From contig DAIOCN010000031.1 of assembly GCA_036747295.1 (NCBI GenBank), positions 1-31,885 of the forward strand: a DNA stretch of 31,885 nucleotides, read 5' to 3'. How positions within the stretch are numbered: position 1 is the first letter of the stretch; each line of letters begins with the position of its first letter. The DNA comes from UBA4736 sp002404015. GTDB lineage: Bacteria; Chloroflexota; Dormibacteria; Dormibacterales; Dormibacteraceae. The position numbers and the translations under genes are program-made. Shown piece by piece: positions 8,465-15,340 of this stretch. The notes under the pieces were generated by a model. That model saw only the letters and a list, made by a program, of their open reading frames with translations. It made no database searches and was not told where the DNA came from.

Positions 8465-8470
8465 GGGGTC

Positions 8471-8686
8471 GAAGTCCACAGCCCGTGAGGCGAAGGAGGT
8501 GAGGCCAAGTTGGATGAACCTAGTCGTGGAGCCAACCGCCTCGTTTGCCCGCCGGGAGTGTCGGAGGGTTCTCTCTAGACACGACCGACTATCCTCTCTG
8601 GCTCCTGGAGTCGGAGGCGGAAAGCTCCGCGAGCAACGTTCGGAAAAAGAGGAGCCCGGGGGTCGTGCCCCGGGCTCTATCTTTTT
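8471..8686 (+). ncRNA. Candidate structured non-coding RNA ending in an intrinsic terminator
   Basis: The interval between a TATACT box and a strong terminator has no convincing gene but folds well. UCGUGGAGC (8524-8532) pairs with GCUCCGCGA (8624-8632); after a CAA/AAA internal loop CCGCCUC (8536-8542) pairs with GAGGCGG (8614-8620). Inside, CCGGGAG (8552-8558) can pair with CUCCUGG (8602-8608), or a local hairpin GUGUC/GACAC (8558-8562 with 8578-8582) can form. The result is a long interrupted rod of about 110 nt plus a 5' region of about 50 nt. The rod shape and length recall 6S RNA, but I recognise no family-specific sequence. A cis-acting leader for the thioesterase gene is the alternative. 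Start and end are inferred. Confidence 0.45.
8652..8686 (+). terminator. Rho-independent terminator, usable from both strands
   Basis: Perfect 10-bp stem GAGCCCGGGG (8652-8661) / CCCCGGGCTC (8668-8677) with a GTCGTG loop, followed by TATCTTTTT. The other side carries an A-run (GGAAAAAGAG, 8642-8651), so the minus-strand copy also ends in a T-run. It ends just before the thioesterase start, so that gene needs its own promoter or read-through. Confidence 0.85.
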
Positions 8687-8690
8687 AGCG

Positions 8691-9152
8691 GTGGCCATTA
8701 CCGACGACTGGCTGACCCGGATGAACTCCATCCCCGACGGCTGGGTGAAGGAGATGGGCATCGTGCTCACCGAGGCCGGCCCGGACGCTGTGAGCTGCGA
8801 GTTCGAGGTGGGGCCGAAGCACCACCAGGGCTTCGGCATCGTCCACGGCGGCGTCCACTGCGGGGTGATCGAGACCCTGGCGTCGGTTGGCGCCGCCATC
8901 GTCGCCCAGCCCCGCGGCCAGGTGGTCGTCGGCCTGGAGAACAACACCAGCTTCATCCGGGCCGTGCGCTCGGGTCGGCTGCACGCGACCGCCATCCCGG
9001 TCACTCGGGGCAGGAAGTCGCAGGTCTGGGAGGCCCGGATCTGGGATGAAGAGGATCGGCTGGTCGCGACCGGCCGCGTGCGGCTGCTCTGCCTGGACCC
9101 CAGCCACGACCTGGACGGCGCTCCGCCGACGCTTCAGCTCCCGGAGGCGTAG
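8691..9152 (+). CDS. PaaI-type hotdog-fold thioesterase
   Basis: 153 aa from GTG 8691; ATG 8721 (143 aa) is an alternative. The open frame extends upstream to 8499 but crosses the terminator, so those residues are unlikely to be translated. A TATCTT hexamer (8678-8683) ends 7 nt before GTG 8691, fitting leaderless transcription. Family features: GFGIVHGGVHCGVIETLASVGA, the hotdog HGG-x(4)-E/D motif, then the beta strands with VGLENNTSFIRAVRSGRL. It probably hydrolyses an acyl-CoA thioester, perhaps an aryl-CoA, in the cytosol. A benzoate-CoA-ligase-like gene lies about 12 kb away, but any link is speculative. Its last 19 bases overlap the convergent spermidine synthase-like gene. Confidence 0.85.
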   Translation: MAITDDWLTRMNSIPDGWVKEMGIVLTEAGPDAVSCEFEVGPKHHQGFGIVHGGVHCGVIETLASVGAAIVAQPRGQVVVGLENNTSFIRAVRSGRLHATAIPVTRGRKSQVWEARIWDEEDRLVATGRVRLLCLDPSHDLDGAPPTLQLPEA

Positions 9153-10657
9153 CCCAGGATGATCGCGTCGATCAGGCGCTCGACCGGCGCCAGGTCGTCG
9201 GTGAACACCTGCGAGTGGTACTCCGAGATCCGCAGGTTGCCCTCCCCCTGGGCGCTCGCCGCCACGGTGGCCACCAGCGGCTCGCCGGCCAGCCCCAGGT
9301 TGTGGCGCACGTCCGCCAGGCTCGTCGGCTGGCTGGTGCCGTAGATGATCGTGTTGCTGAACGAGGGCACGTCCACCAGGTAGACGTTCGAGTACACCGC
9401 CGCCATCGTGCTGGCGAGCGCGTTGACCAGCCTGAAGTCGGTCGTGGTGCGACCGGCGTTGACGACGGCGGCGCCCCCGGGTCGGAGGTGGCCCCTCACC
9501 TGCTCGAAGAACTCCTTCGTGGTCAGGTGGAACGGGATGTAGGGCTGCCGGTAGGCGTCCATCACGACCACGTCGTAGCTGCCGCTGTTGGTGGCGAGCC
9601 AGTAGCGGGCGTCCTGGACGACCGGGTGCACGTTGGGCTCGTCGAGGTGGAAATAGCGATGGGCCACGTCCAGGATGGCGGGGTCGATCTCGACCCCGGT
9701 GATGCTGACCGCCGGCCCGTACGCGGCCGTGTACTGGCGGGCGGCGGTCCCGCCTGCCAGCCCCAGGATGGCCACGTCGCGGGGCCTGGGCTCCGCCGCC
9801 TGGGCGGGCCGGAAGTAGCCACCCAGCAGGAAGTAGTCCCAGGGCCCGCCGGTCGTTAGCGAGGTCGGGTCGTAGATGGAGTGGATGGCCTGACCCTCGT
9901 TGAGCACCAGCTCGGTCCGGGTGCCGACCTGGACGACCTGGATATAGCCGTAGGCCGAGTCCTTCTCGTACAGCAGCCGGCCCTGGCCGGCGGGCTTGAT
10001 GCCCTGCGGGAGCAGGGCCGTCGCCGCCACGACCACCACCAGCAGGATCGCGTACCAGCGCCGCGTGGACCAGAGGCCGGCGATCGAGATCAGCAGCAGC
10101 GCCACCCCGAAACCGACCAGGGTCGGCCGCGTGCCGAACGTGGGGATGAACCAGAAGACCGGCAGGAAAGTACCCAGGATCGAGCCCCCGGTGCTCAAGG
10201 CGTACACGGCCCCAGCCGTGTTGCCGCCGGTTCGAACGTCCGTGAGGAGGAGCCGGATGGCGAACGGCGAGACGCAGCCGAGCAGCACGACGGGCACCGC
10301 GAAGAGGCTCACGACCGCCAGCAGGGCGCCGGCGACGAGGCCGATCGACAGGGTCGCGAAGCCCTGCTGGGAGAGGAGCAGGATCGGGTACGAGACAAGC
10401 GGGATGAGGCCGATCCAGAAGCCGGCCCAGGCCGTCAGCTGGAAGAGGACGGTGTCGCGCGGGTGGCGGTCGGCCAGGCGGCCGCCGATCACGTAGCCGG
10501 CCGAGAGATAGATGAGGATGAGCCCGATGAGCACCCCCCAGACGTAGAGGCTGGTCCCGAAGTAAGGCGCCAGCAGCCGCGAGGCGCCGAACTCCACACC
10601 CAAGGAAGCCATGCCGGAGATGAAGACGAGCGGGAGCAGCAGCCTCCGGGTGGTCAA
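9134..10657 (-). CDS. Fused MFS-like membrane / spermidine synthase-like protein
   Basis: 507 aa from TTG 10657. The N-terminal half (residues 1 to about 225) has seven or so hydrophobic helices. The C-terminal half is a spermidine synthase-type Rossmann domain with LGLAGGTAARQY (motif I), GVEIDPAILDVAHRYF (acidic ribose-binding loop) and VVMDAYRQPYIPFHLTTKEFFEQV. The architecture matches the family annotated as fused MFS/spermidine synthase; true aminopropyltransferase activity is not assured. The start is supported by TAACCT (10670-10665) placed 7 nt before the TTG, a leaderless arrangement; no Shine-Dalgarno sequence is present. The gene sits 60 bases downstream of dnaJ and converges on the thioesterase. 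Confidence 0.85.
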   Translation of the reverse strand: MTTRRLLLPLVFISGMASLGVEFGASRLLAPYFGTSLYVWGVLIGLILIYLSAGYVIGGRLADRHPRDTVLFQLTAWAGFWIGLIPLVSYPILLLSQQGFATLSIGLVAGALLAVVSLFAVPVVLLGCVSPFAIRLLLTDVRTGGNTAGAVYALSTGGSILGTFLPVFWFIPTFGTRPTLVGFGVALLLISIAGLWSTRRWYAILLVVVVAATALLPQGIKPAGQGRLLYEKDSAYGYIQVVQVGTRTELVLNEGQAIHSIYDPTSLTTGGPWDYFLLGGYFRPAQAAEPRPRDVAILGLAGGTAARQYTAAYGPAVSITGVEIDPAILDVAHRYFHLDEPNVHPVVQDARYWLATNSGSYDVVVMDAYRQPYIPFHLTTKEFFEQVRGHLRPGGAAVVNAGRTTTDFRLVNALASTMAAVYSNVYLVDVPSFSNTIIYGTSQPTSLADVRHNLGLAGEPLVATVAASAQGEGNLRISEYHSQVFTDDLAPVERLIDAIILGYASGS

Positions 10658-10717
10658 GACGAGAAGGTTAGCCGCCGGCCGTCGGCGCGATGCGCTCCCC
10701 GTTCGAGGCCGGGCGGA

Positions 10718-11584
10718 TTAGCGCTGCAGGTCCTCGGCCCAGCGCCGAGTGCTGTCGTCCATCGGGATCGGCAGCTTGACCTTGACCTCGGCGTAGAGGT
10801 CGCCGGGCGGGCCGCCCTTGGGGTCGGGCATGCCGAGGCCGCGCAGCCGCAGCCGGGTCCCGTTCTGGGTCTCGGGCGGTACCTTGAGATGGACCCGGCC
10901 GCCTTTCACCGTCGGCACCTCCACCTCTCCGCCCAGCAGTGCGGTCGCCAGCGGCACGGCGACCACGGCGCTCAGGTCCTTGCCCTCACGCTTGAAGACC
11001 GGGTCGTCGGCCACGATGACGCGGGCCCGCAGGCCCGGCACCCGGAGGATCGTGCCGGTCGCCACGCCGGCCGGGATCTTCACCTCGATGCGCCTGCCGT
11101 CCGGCAGCTCGACCTGGCGGCTGGTGCCCTGGTAGGCCTCCTGGAGGCTGATCTCGACGGTGCCCTCGACCTCGACGGGCGGACGCTCGGCACGGGCGCC
11201 TGCGGACTGGCGGCGGCCGCTGAAGATGTTGCCGAAGATGTCCGCGAAGCCCTCGCTGCCGCGGAAGAGGTCGTCCACGTTCACGTCCTGGTATCTGACG
11301 CTGGGCCCGGAGCGCGCACCGGCCGGGCCGTTGGCGCCGCCCCCGGCGTGCTGGGCAGCCTGCCAGTCCGGGCCGTAGCGGTCGTAGAGCTTGCGCTTTT
11401 CCGCGTCGGACAGGACCTCGTGCGCCTCGGAGATCTCCTTGAAGCGCTTCTCGGCTTGCTTGTCGCCCTGGTTCACATCCGGATGGTGCTTGCGGGCGAG
11501 CTTTCGAAAAGCGCTCTGGATCTCCTTCTGGGTGGCGCTTCGCGCGACCCCGAGCACGCCATAGAAATCCTTGGTCTTAGGCAT
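10718..11584 (-). CDS. DnaJ/CbpA-type co-chaperone without zinc finger
   Basis: 288 aa, ATG start. Residues 5-70 are a J domain with the HPD tripeptide (RKHHPDVNQGD) that stimulates the DnaK ATPase. A Gly-rich, phenylalanine-containing linker (residues about 75-120, GSEGFADIFGNIFSG) follows, then the DnaJ C-terminal substrate-binding domains (PPVEVEGTVEISLQEAYQG, RIEVKIPAGVATG, GGEVEVPTVKGG, LRLRGLGMPDPKG). The CxxCxGxG zinc-finger repeats of DnaJ proper are absent, so it is a class B, CbpA-like co-chaperone. It lies 38 bases downstream of the metallophosphoesterase in the same direction, with dnaK and grpE not in the window. Confidence 0.92.
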   Translation of the reverse strand: MPKTKDFYGVLGVARSATQKEIQSAFRKLARKHHPDVNQGDKQAEKRFKEISEAHEVLSDAEKRKLYDRYGPDWQAAQHAGGGANGPAGARSGPSVRYQDVNVDDLFRGSEGFADIFGNIFSGRRQSAGARAERPPVEVEGTVEISLQEAYQGTSRQVELPDGRRIEVKIPAGVATGTILRVPGLRARVIVADDPVFKREGKDLSAVVAVPLATALLGGEVEVPTVKGGRVHLKVPPETQNGTRLRLRGLGMPDPKGGPPGDLYAEVKVKLPIPMDDSTRRWAEDLQR

Positions 11585-11622
11585 CGTCGGGATCTTTCAT
11601 ACCAAGTTCAGCCTTTGCCTAC

Positions 11623-12243
11623 TCACAGCGGAATCACGCTGGCCCGCACCTGCCCGTCCTCCAGCTCCAGGATCCCCACCGACCGGACCGGCTGGTCGCG
11701 GCGGTGGCGGATGACCTGCAGCCAGCTCCAGGCGAACCAGCCGGGGCGCCGAGCCAGCCGCCGCCTCGCCTCCTCGGGCGTAACCATGTAGACGGCGCCG
11801 GGATTGAACACGAGCGCCCCGTCGACCTGGTCGGCAGCCGCTTTGTGCGTGTGCCCGTACACGATCACGTCGGCATCCGGGAACCGCCGCCGCAGGCCTT
11901 CCGGGAGGCGCGGGTTGGGCCAGAAGAGACCCAGGGTGATGGTCCCGATGAACGTCACGGGCTCCTCCAGCCAGCGCCTCCGGTTGCCGTGGACCACCGC
12001 GATCCGGTGGCCGGCCACGTCCACCTCGCGGCTGAGCGGCAGATCGGTGAGCGAGGCGTCGTGGTCGCCCCGGACCGCCGCGACCGGCGCAACCTCCGCC
12101 AGCCGGGCCAGCGTCTCCGGGCCGCCGACATCACCGGCGTGCAGGATGAGGTCCACGCCCCGCAGCCGCTCGAACAGGCTGGGCGGCAGCTCGTCGAGGA
12201 ACTCCGGGCAGTGGGTGTCTGCCACCACGCCGATGCGAACCAT
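11623..12243 (-). CDS. YfcE/MJ0936-type metallophosphoesterase
   Basis: 206 aa, ATG start. Calcineurin-like phosphoesterase motifs are in order: DTH (residues 9-11), LILHAGDVGG, AVRGDHD, VVHGN and YGHTHKAA. The fourth ligand position, usually Asn in GN[CH]D, is Asp here (GDHD). It is a cytosolic two-metal phosphodiesterase or phosphatase; substrate unknown. The last 50 residues form an unusual tail with RRPGWFAWSWLQVIRHRR before a final beta strand. On the minus strand TACAGT (12256-12251) stands 7 nt before the ATG, and TTGAGC 16 nt further upstream, again a leaderless promoter pattern. It is transcribed divergently from the DUF4097-like gene. Confidence 0.88.
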   Translation of the reverse strand: MVRIGVVADTHCPEFLDELPPSLFERLRGVDLILHAGDVGGPETLARLAEVAPVAAVRGDHDASLTDLPLSREVDVAGHRIAVVHGNRRRWLEEPVTFIGTITLGLFWPNPRLPEGLRRRFPDADVIVYGHTHKAAADQVDGALVFNPGAVYMVTPEEARRRLARRPGWFAWSWLQVIRHRRDQPVRSVGILELEDGQVRASVIPL

Positions 12244-12250
12244 CGCTCAA

Positions 12251-12312
12251 ACTGTAACTTGACATAAGAATTGCTCAACACCTTGACAAAATGGTAAGTC
12301 ATGGTTTCTACT
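12251..12312. promoter_or_regulatory. Divergent promoter region with direct repeat CTTGACA
   Basis: Plus strand: consensus TTGACA (12283-12288), 18-nt spacer, TCTACT (12307-12312), then 6 nt to ATG 12319. Minus strand: TTGAGC (12278-12273), 16-nt spacer, TACAGT (12256-12251), 7 nt to ATG 12243. A second CTTGACA at 12258-12264 repeats the -35 sequence 24 bases upstream and is not used by an obvious -10; it may be an operator half or a coincidental match. Confidence 0.5.
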
Positions 12313-12318
12313 TTGCGC

Positions 12319-13089
12319 ATGGAAGACGAACGCAGGACAATTCTTTCGAAGGTCGCCGCCGGCGAGATAACGCCCGAGGAGGGCGCCGGGCTGCTCGAGG
12401 AGGTCAAGCCCGCCGCGCCGCCGGCGGCGACCGCGACCGAGCCCGCGGTGCGCCGCATCCGGATCGTGCGCTCGTTCGGCCAGGTCGAGGTCACCGGCGA
12501 CCCCACCGTTCGGGAGGCGGTCGCCGAGGGCCCCCACGTGGCTCGCCGAGAGGGTGACACGCTGTACATCGAGAGCGACGAGGCCGACGACGAGGCGGGC
12601 GGATTCACCTTCGCCCAGCAGCGCGTCCGCATCCGCATCGGCGGCGTCAACGTCAACAACCGGCTTCGGGTCCGGGTCAATCCCGATCTGCCGCTGGAGG
12701 TGGAGTCCCAGGCCGGCACGCTGCGCATCCGGGGCGTCCACTCCTCCATCAAGGCCGAGGCCCAGGCGGGGTCGACCCAGATCGAGGACTTCCGAGGCCC
12801 ACTCGACCTCTCCATCCAGGCCGGCTCGGTAAGGGCCGAAGGCGTGCTCGACCATGGCGAATCGCACATCCGGTGCGAGGCAGGCCATGTCCGCCTCCAC
12901 CTCTTGAAAGGCTCCAGCGTGCGGATCACCGCCCGCGCCAGCCTGGGCAAGGTCACCGTGGACGGCGAGAATGGCGGCTCGACCTGGACCATCGGCAGCG
13001 GCATGCGCGAGGCCGTCATCGGCGACGGCGCCGCGACCCTCGCTGTCGAGGCCAGCATGGGCAACGTGAGGGTGAGCAGAGACCGATGA
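12319..13089 (+). CDS. SHOCT-like / DUF4097-type beta-repeat protein
   Basis: 256 aa. ATG 12319 is preferred over ATG 12301 because a consensus TTGACA and TCTACT pair places the transcript start at or next to 12319. The N terminus (ILSKVAAGEITPEEGAGLLEEV) is a short two-helix SHOCT-like motif. From about residue 45 it is a series of short beta strands with recurring patterns (LEVESQAGTLRIRGV, IKAEAQAGSTQIEDF, LSIQAGSVRAEGV), the DUF4097 or adhesin-like beta-helix type. There is no signal peptide or membrane segment, so it is probably cytosolic. Function is unknown. It is translationally coupled (ATGA) to the DUF2089 gene. Confidence 0.75.
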   Translation: MEDERRTILSKVAAGEITPEEGAGLLEEVKPAAPPAATATEPAVRRIRIVRSFGQVEVTGDPTVREAVAEGPHVARREGDTLYIESDEADDEAGGFTFAQQRVRIRIGGVNVNNRLRVRVNPDLPLEVESQAGTLRIRGVHSSIKAEAQAGSTQIEDFRGPLDLSIQAGSVRAEGVLDHGESHIRCEAGHVRLHLLKGSSVRITARASLGKVTVDGENGGSTWTIGSGMREAVIGDGAATLAVEASMGNVRVSRDR

Positions 13090-13448
13090 CCCAGCAGCGC
13101 TCAGCCCCCCGCGACTGCCCGGTCTGCGGCGACCGCCTGGCCCTCACCCGGCTAAGCTGTGGCGCCTGCGGCACCGAGCTCTCGGGCAATTTCGAGTCGT
13201 GCGACTTCTGCTCCCTGTCCCCGGACGACCGGGAGGTGCTCCGCGTTTTCCTCGCCTCGCGCGGAAACATGAAGGACCTCGAGCGCCACCTGGGGGTGAG
13301 CTACCCGACCGCCCGCGCCCGCTTCGACGGCCTGCTGGCTCGCCTGGGCATCGACCGACCCGCGAGCCCGCCACCCAAGGTGGACCTGCTGGAGCAGCTG
13401 GCGCGCGGCGAGATCGACGTTGACGAAGCGATGAGGAGGCTTGGCTGA
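13086..13448 (+). CDS. DUF2089-family zinc-ribbon regulator-like protein
   Basis: 120 aa; its ATG overlaps the previous stop (ATGA). The N terminus has two CxxC-type knuckles (CPVCGDRL and CGACGTEL) plus CDFC, a zinc ribbon. The middle (EVLRVFLASRGNMKDLERHLGVSYPTARARFDGLLARLG) is a helix-turn-helix of the DUF2089 type, which suggests DNA binding. The C terminus (LLEQLARGEIDVDEAMRRLG) repeats the short helical motif of the preceding gene's N terminus. DUF2089 proteins are commonly next to DUF4097-like genes, and a regulator plus effector pair is a reasonable inference; no target is known. It is followed with a 1-base overlap by the 81-residue gene. Confidence 0.82.
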   Translation: MTQQRSAPRDCPVCGDRLALTRLSCGACGTELSGNFESCDFCSLSPDDREVLRVFLASRGNMKDLERHLGVSYPTARARFDGLLARLGIDRPASPPPKVDLLEQLARGEIDVDEAMRRLG

Positions 13449-13693
13449 TGGACGTTCATGGAGACTGGGTCCACTTCGCCACGATGCGCCGCCGAGAGCT
13501 GCTGGAGCGCAGCCGGAGCCGAGCCGCCCTGACCGGTAGCGGCCCCAGCCTGTCGCTGCGCGCCCGCCTTGCGGGCGGCCTGCGGAGACTGGCGCGCCGG
13601 CTGGAGCCGGTCGACCGCGACCTGGTGCACACCCTGCGCCTGCTCGCCAACGGCGAGCTGGACGTGGAGCAGACGCTGAGGTTGATCCCGTGA
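13448..13693 (+). CDS. Small hypothetical protein with SHOCT-like C-terminal motif
   Basis: 81 aa; ATG overlaps the DUF2089 stop by one base (TGATG). It is rich in Arg and Leu (RRRELLERSRSRAAL, LAGGLRRLARRLEP) and ends LLANGELDVEQTLRLIP, the third copy in this operon of the motif L-x2-GE(I/L)-x2-(E/D)-x-(A/T)-x2-L. There is no membrane segment. The family is not recognised. Coupling and the shared motif indicate that it works with the two upstream proteins, perhaps by helix-helix interaction. A 69-base gap with no clear terminator separates it from the decayed transporter gene. Confidence 0.6.
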   Translation: MDVHGDWVHFATMRRRELLERSRSRAALTGSGPSLSLRARLAGGLRRLARRLEPVDRDLVHTLRLLANGELDVEQTLRLIP

Positions 13694-13762
13694 CCGCAGC
13701 GTGACCTGAGCGTAGCGCCGAGTCCAGCTCCTCCACCCAGCTCTATTTCTGGAGGTCGAACC

Positions 13763-14396
13763 ATGCCCGTTTCCGCCCGCAACCCGAAGCTGGTGCTGGC
13801 CGTGCTCAGCCTCGGCATCTTCATGACGCTCCTGGACCTGACGATCGTCAACATCGCGATCCCGAGCATCGTGGACTCCCTCCACGCCTCGCTCGATCAG
13901 GTCCTCTTGGTCCTGAACGCGTACAGCCTGCTCTACGCCGTGCTGCTGATCACGTCCGCCCGCCTGGGTGACCTGTTCGGCCAGCGCAAACCTGTTCGTC
14001 GCCGGCATCGTCATCTTCACCGCCGCCTCGGTCTTGAGCGGCCTGGCCCAGGACCCGACCCAGTTGATCCTGGCCAGGGCGGCCCAGGGTCTCGGCGCCG
14101 CCGTGCTGGCTCACCAGGGCCTGCCGATCATGCTCTCGGTGTTCCCGGTTGAGCGCCGCGGCGGGGTGTTCGCCGTCTACGGCATCCTGGCCGGCCTGGC
14201 CGTGGTCGCCGGCCCCACGCTGGGCGGCTTCCTCGTAACCCACTTCGGCTGGCGCCTGGTTTTCGCCTCCAGCTCTGCCACCTCTGTGGGCCCTTTGCCG
14301 GCAAACGGCCCTGTCCACGGCCGCGGATACGGCCGCATCCCGGCGAGCGGCCCGTCCTGGCGCTCAGGTTCGCGGTCTCGGGACCCTTCACCGTAG
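13763..14396 (+). pseudogene. Decayed MFS drug-transporter gene (DHA2/EmrB type)
   Basis: A good ribosome site (GGAGG at 13750-13754) precedes ATG 13763. The first frame gives a typical MFS N terminus (LGIFMTLLDLTIVNIAIPSI, SLLYAVLLITSARLGDLFGQRK) up to about 13990. The reading then continues in another frame as NLFVAGIVIFTAASVLSGLA and ARAAQGLGAAVLAHQGLPIM to FGWRLVFAS near 14275; two bases appear to be missing within CGCAAACCTG. After that the sequence no longer looks like an MFS protein. Only 4-6 of 14 helices remain, so this is a frameshifted and truncated remnant. Bases 14278-14487 hold no recognisable gene apart from a possible further trace (ALRFAVSGPFTVGLAV) in the third frame. Confidence 0.8.
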
Positions 14397-14487
14397 GTCT
14401 CGCGGTGCGGTGTCCTGGTCGCGTCAGCAGTGGTCGGGGCCGCCCGCAGCACCACATTCCGCCGTATGTAGGGATAATTCGAGCTTC

Positions 14488-15264
14488 GTGGGATACCTCA
14501 TGGCCGGCCGGGTGTCGGAGACTGAGCGGCTGCGTGTGCAGTCCGGCGTCTGGGAGCCGGCGGGCGCCCGCGTGCTGGAGTCGATCGGACCGGGCGACGG
14601 CCTGCGCGCCCTCGACGTCGGCTGCGGGCCCATGGGCTGGCTCCGCCTCCTGAACGTCTGGGTCGGCCCTGGCGGCCGGGCGGTGGGGTCCGACGTCCAG
14701 GCCGGCATGCTAGAGGCCGCCCGGGAGATGGTCCGGGCGGAGAAACTGGCCAACGTGGAGTTGGTGGAGGACGACATCTTCGCGAGCGCCCTCGAGCCCG
14801 CCTCCTTCGACCTGGTCCACGCCCGCTTCCAGCTGGCCCCGCTCGGGCGGGCGGAAGCGCAGGTCGCCACCTTCCGGCGGCTGCTCAAGCCAGGCGGCTG
14901 GCTGGTCCTGGAGGAGCCGGACACCGCGTCCTGGCGCTTCGTGCCGGAAGCTCCCGCGGCGATGGAGCTGATCGGGCTGATCGTGCGCTCCTTCGCCCTG
15001 GCCGGCGGCGACTTCGACGCCGGTCGCAGCCTGCGCTGGCTGCTCGCGAGGCCCGAGATGTGCGCGGCGATGGAGGTGCTGGAGCCCAACGACCCCTACC
15101 TCCAGGCGCCTCTGCAGTTCGCCAGCTCGCTCGAGCCGAGACTGCTCGAGCTGGTCGGCGATGCAGCGCTGGCCGACCTCCGCCAGAGGGTCGAAGCCGA
15201 GCTCTCAGACGACGCCCGCTGGGGAACGAGCTTCGCCCTCATCCAGGCCTGGGAGCGAAACTAA
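14488..15264 (+). CDS. Class I SAM-dependent methyltransferase
   Basis: 258 aa from GTG 14488; ATG 14500 is four codons downstream. GTG is preferred because GATAAT (14473-14478) ends 9 nt before it, consistent with a near-leaderless message. Motif I is ALDVGCGPMGWLRLL, the acidic loop is VGSDVQAGMLEAAREM, then DDIFASAL, and the post-motif is LLKPGGWLVLEEPD. The C-terminal part is helical. It belongs to the UbiE/Methyltransf_25-like group; the substrate is unknown and the neighbourhood (decayed transporter, end of the leu operon) gives no hint. The gene is followed by a REP-like palindrome in the convergent gap. Confidence 0.85.
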   Translation: MGYLMAGRVSETERLRVQSGVWEPAGARVLESIGPGDGLRALDVGCGPMGWLRLLNVWVGPGGRAVGSDVQAGMLEAAREMVRAEKLANVELVEDDIFASALEPASFDLVHARFQLAPLGRAEAQVATFRRLLKPGGWLVLEEPDTASWRFVPEAPAAMELIGLIVRSFALAGGDFDAGRSLRWLLARPEMCAAMEVLEPNDPYLQAPLQFASSLEPRLLELVGDAALADLRQRVEAELSDDARWGTSFALIQAWERN

Positions 15265-15268
15265 AGAG

Positions 15269-15310
15269 ACTCCCTCCGCCTTATCTTATGGGGAGGGCAG
15301 GGGAGGGGGT
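15269..15310. repeat. REP-like palindromic repeat, copy A
   Basis: ACTCCCTCCGCC, a TTATCTTAT spacer, GGGGAGGGCAGGGG and AGGGGGT. The two arms can fold into a hairpin. The same layout is seen at 23381-24720 (split by IS30) and, inverted, at 24766-24805. It sits between convergent gene ends and could also help stop transcription. Confidence 0.65.
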
Positions 15311-15340
15311 CTCCCGGAGGGGTTTTCTCGCTAGGCCGGG

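Noticed and set aside
8499..8690. Upstream part of the thioesterase reading frame
   Set aside because: It crosses a perfect intrinsic terminator and a structured RNA region and has no similarity to the hotdog fold.
9881..11791. 636-codon open frame opposite the spermidine synthase-like and dnaJ genes
   Set aside because: Spans two genes with recognisable domains on the other strand; composition is typical of a GC-rich shadow.
12301..12318. ATG 12301 as start of the DUF4097-like gene
   Set aside because: It would lie in the spacer of the TTGACA/TCTACT promoter, upstream of the predicted transcript start.
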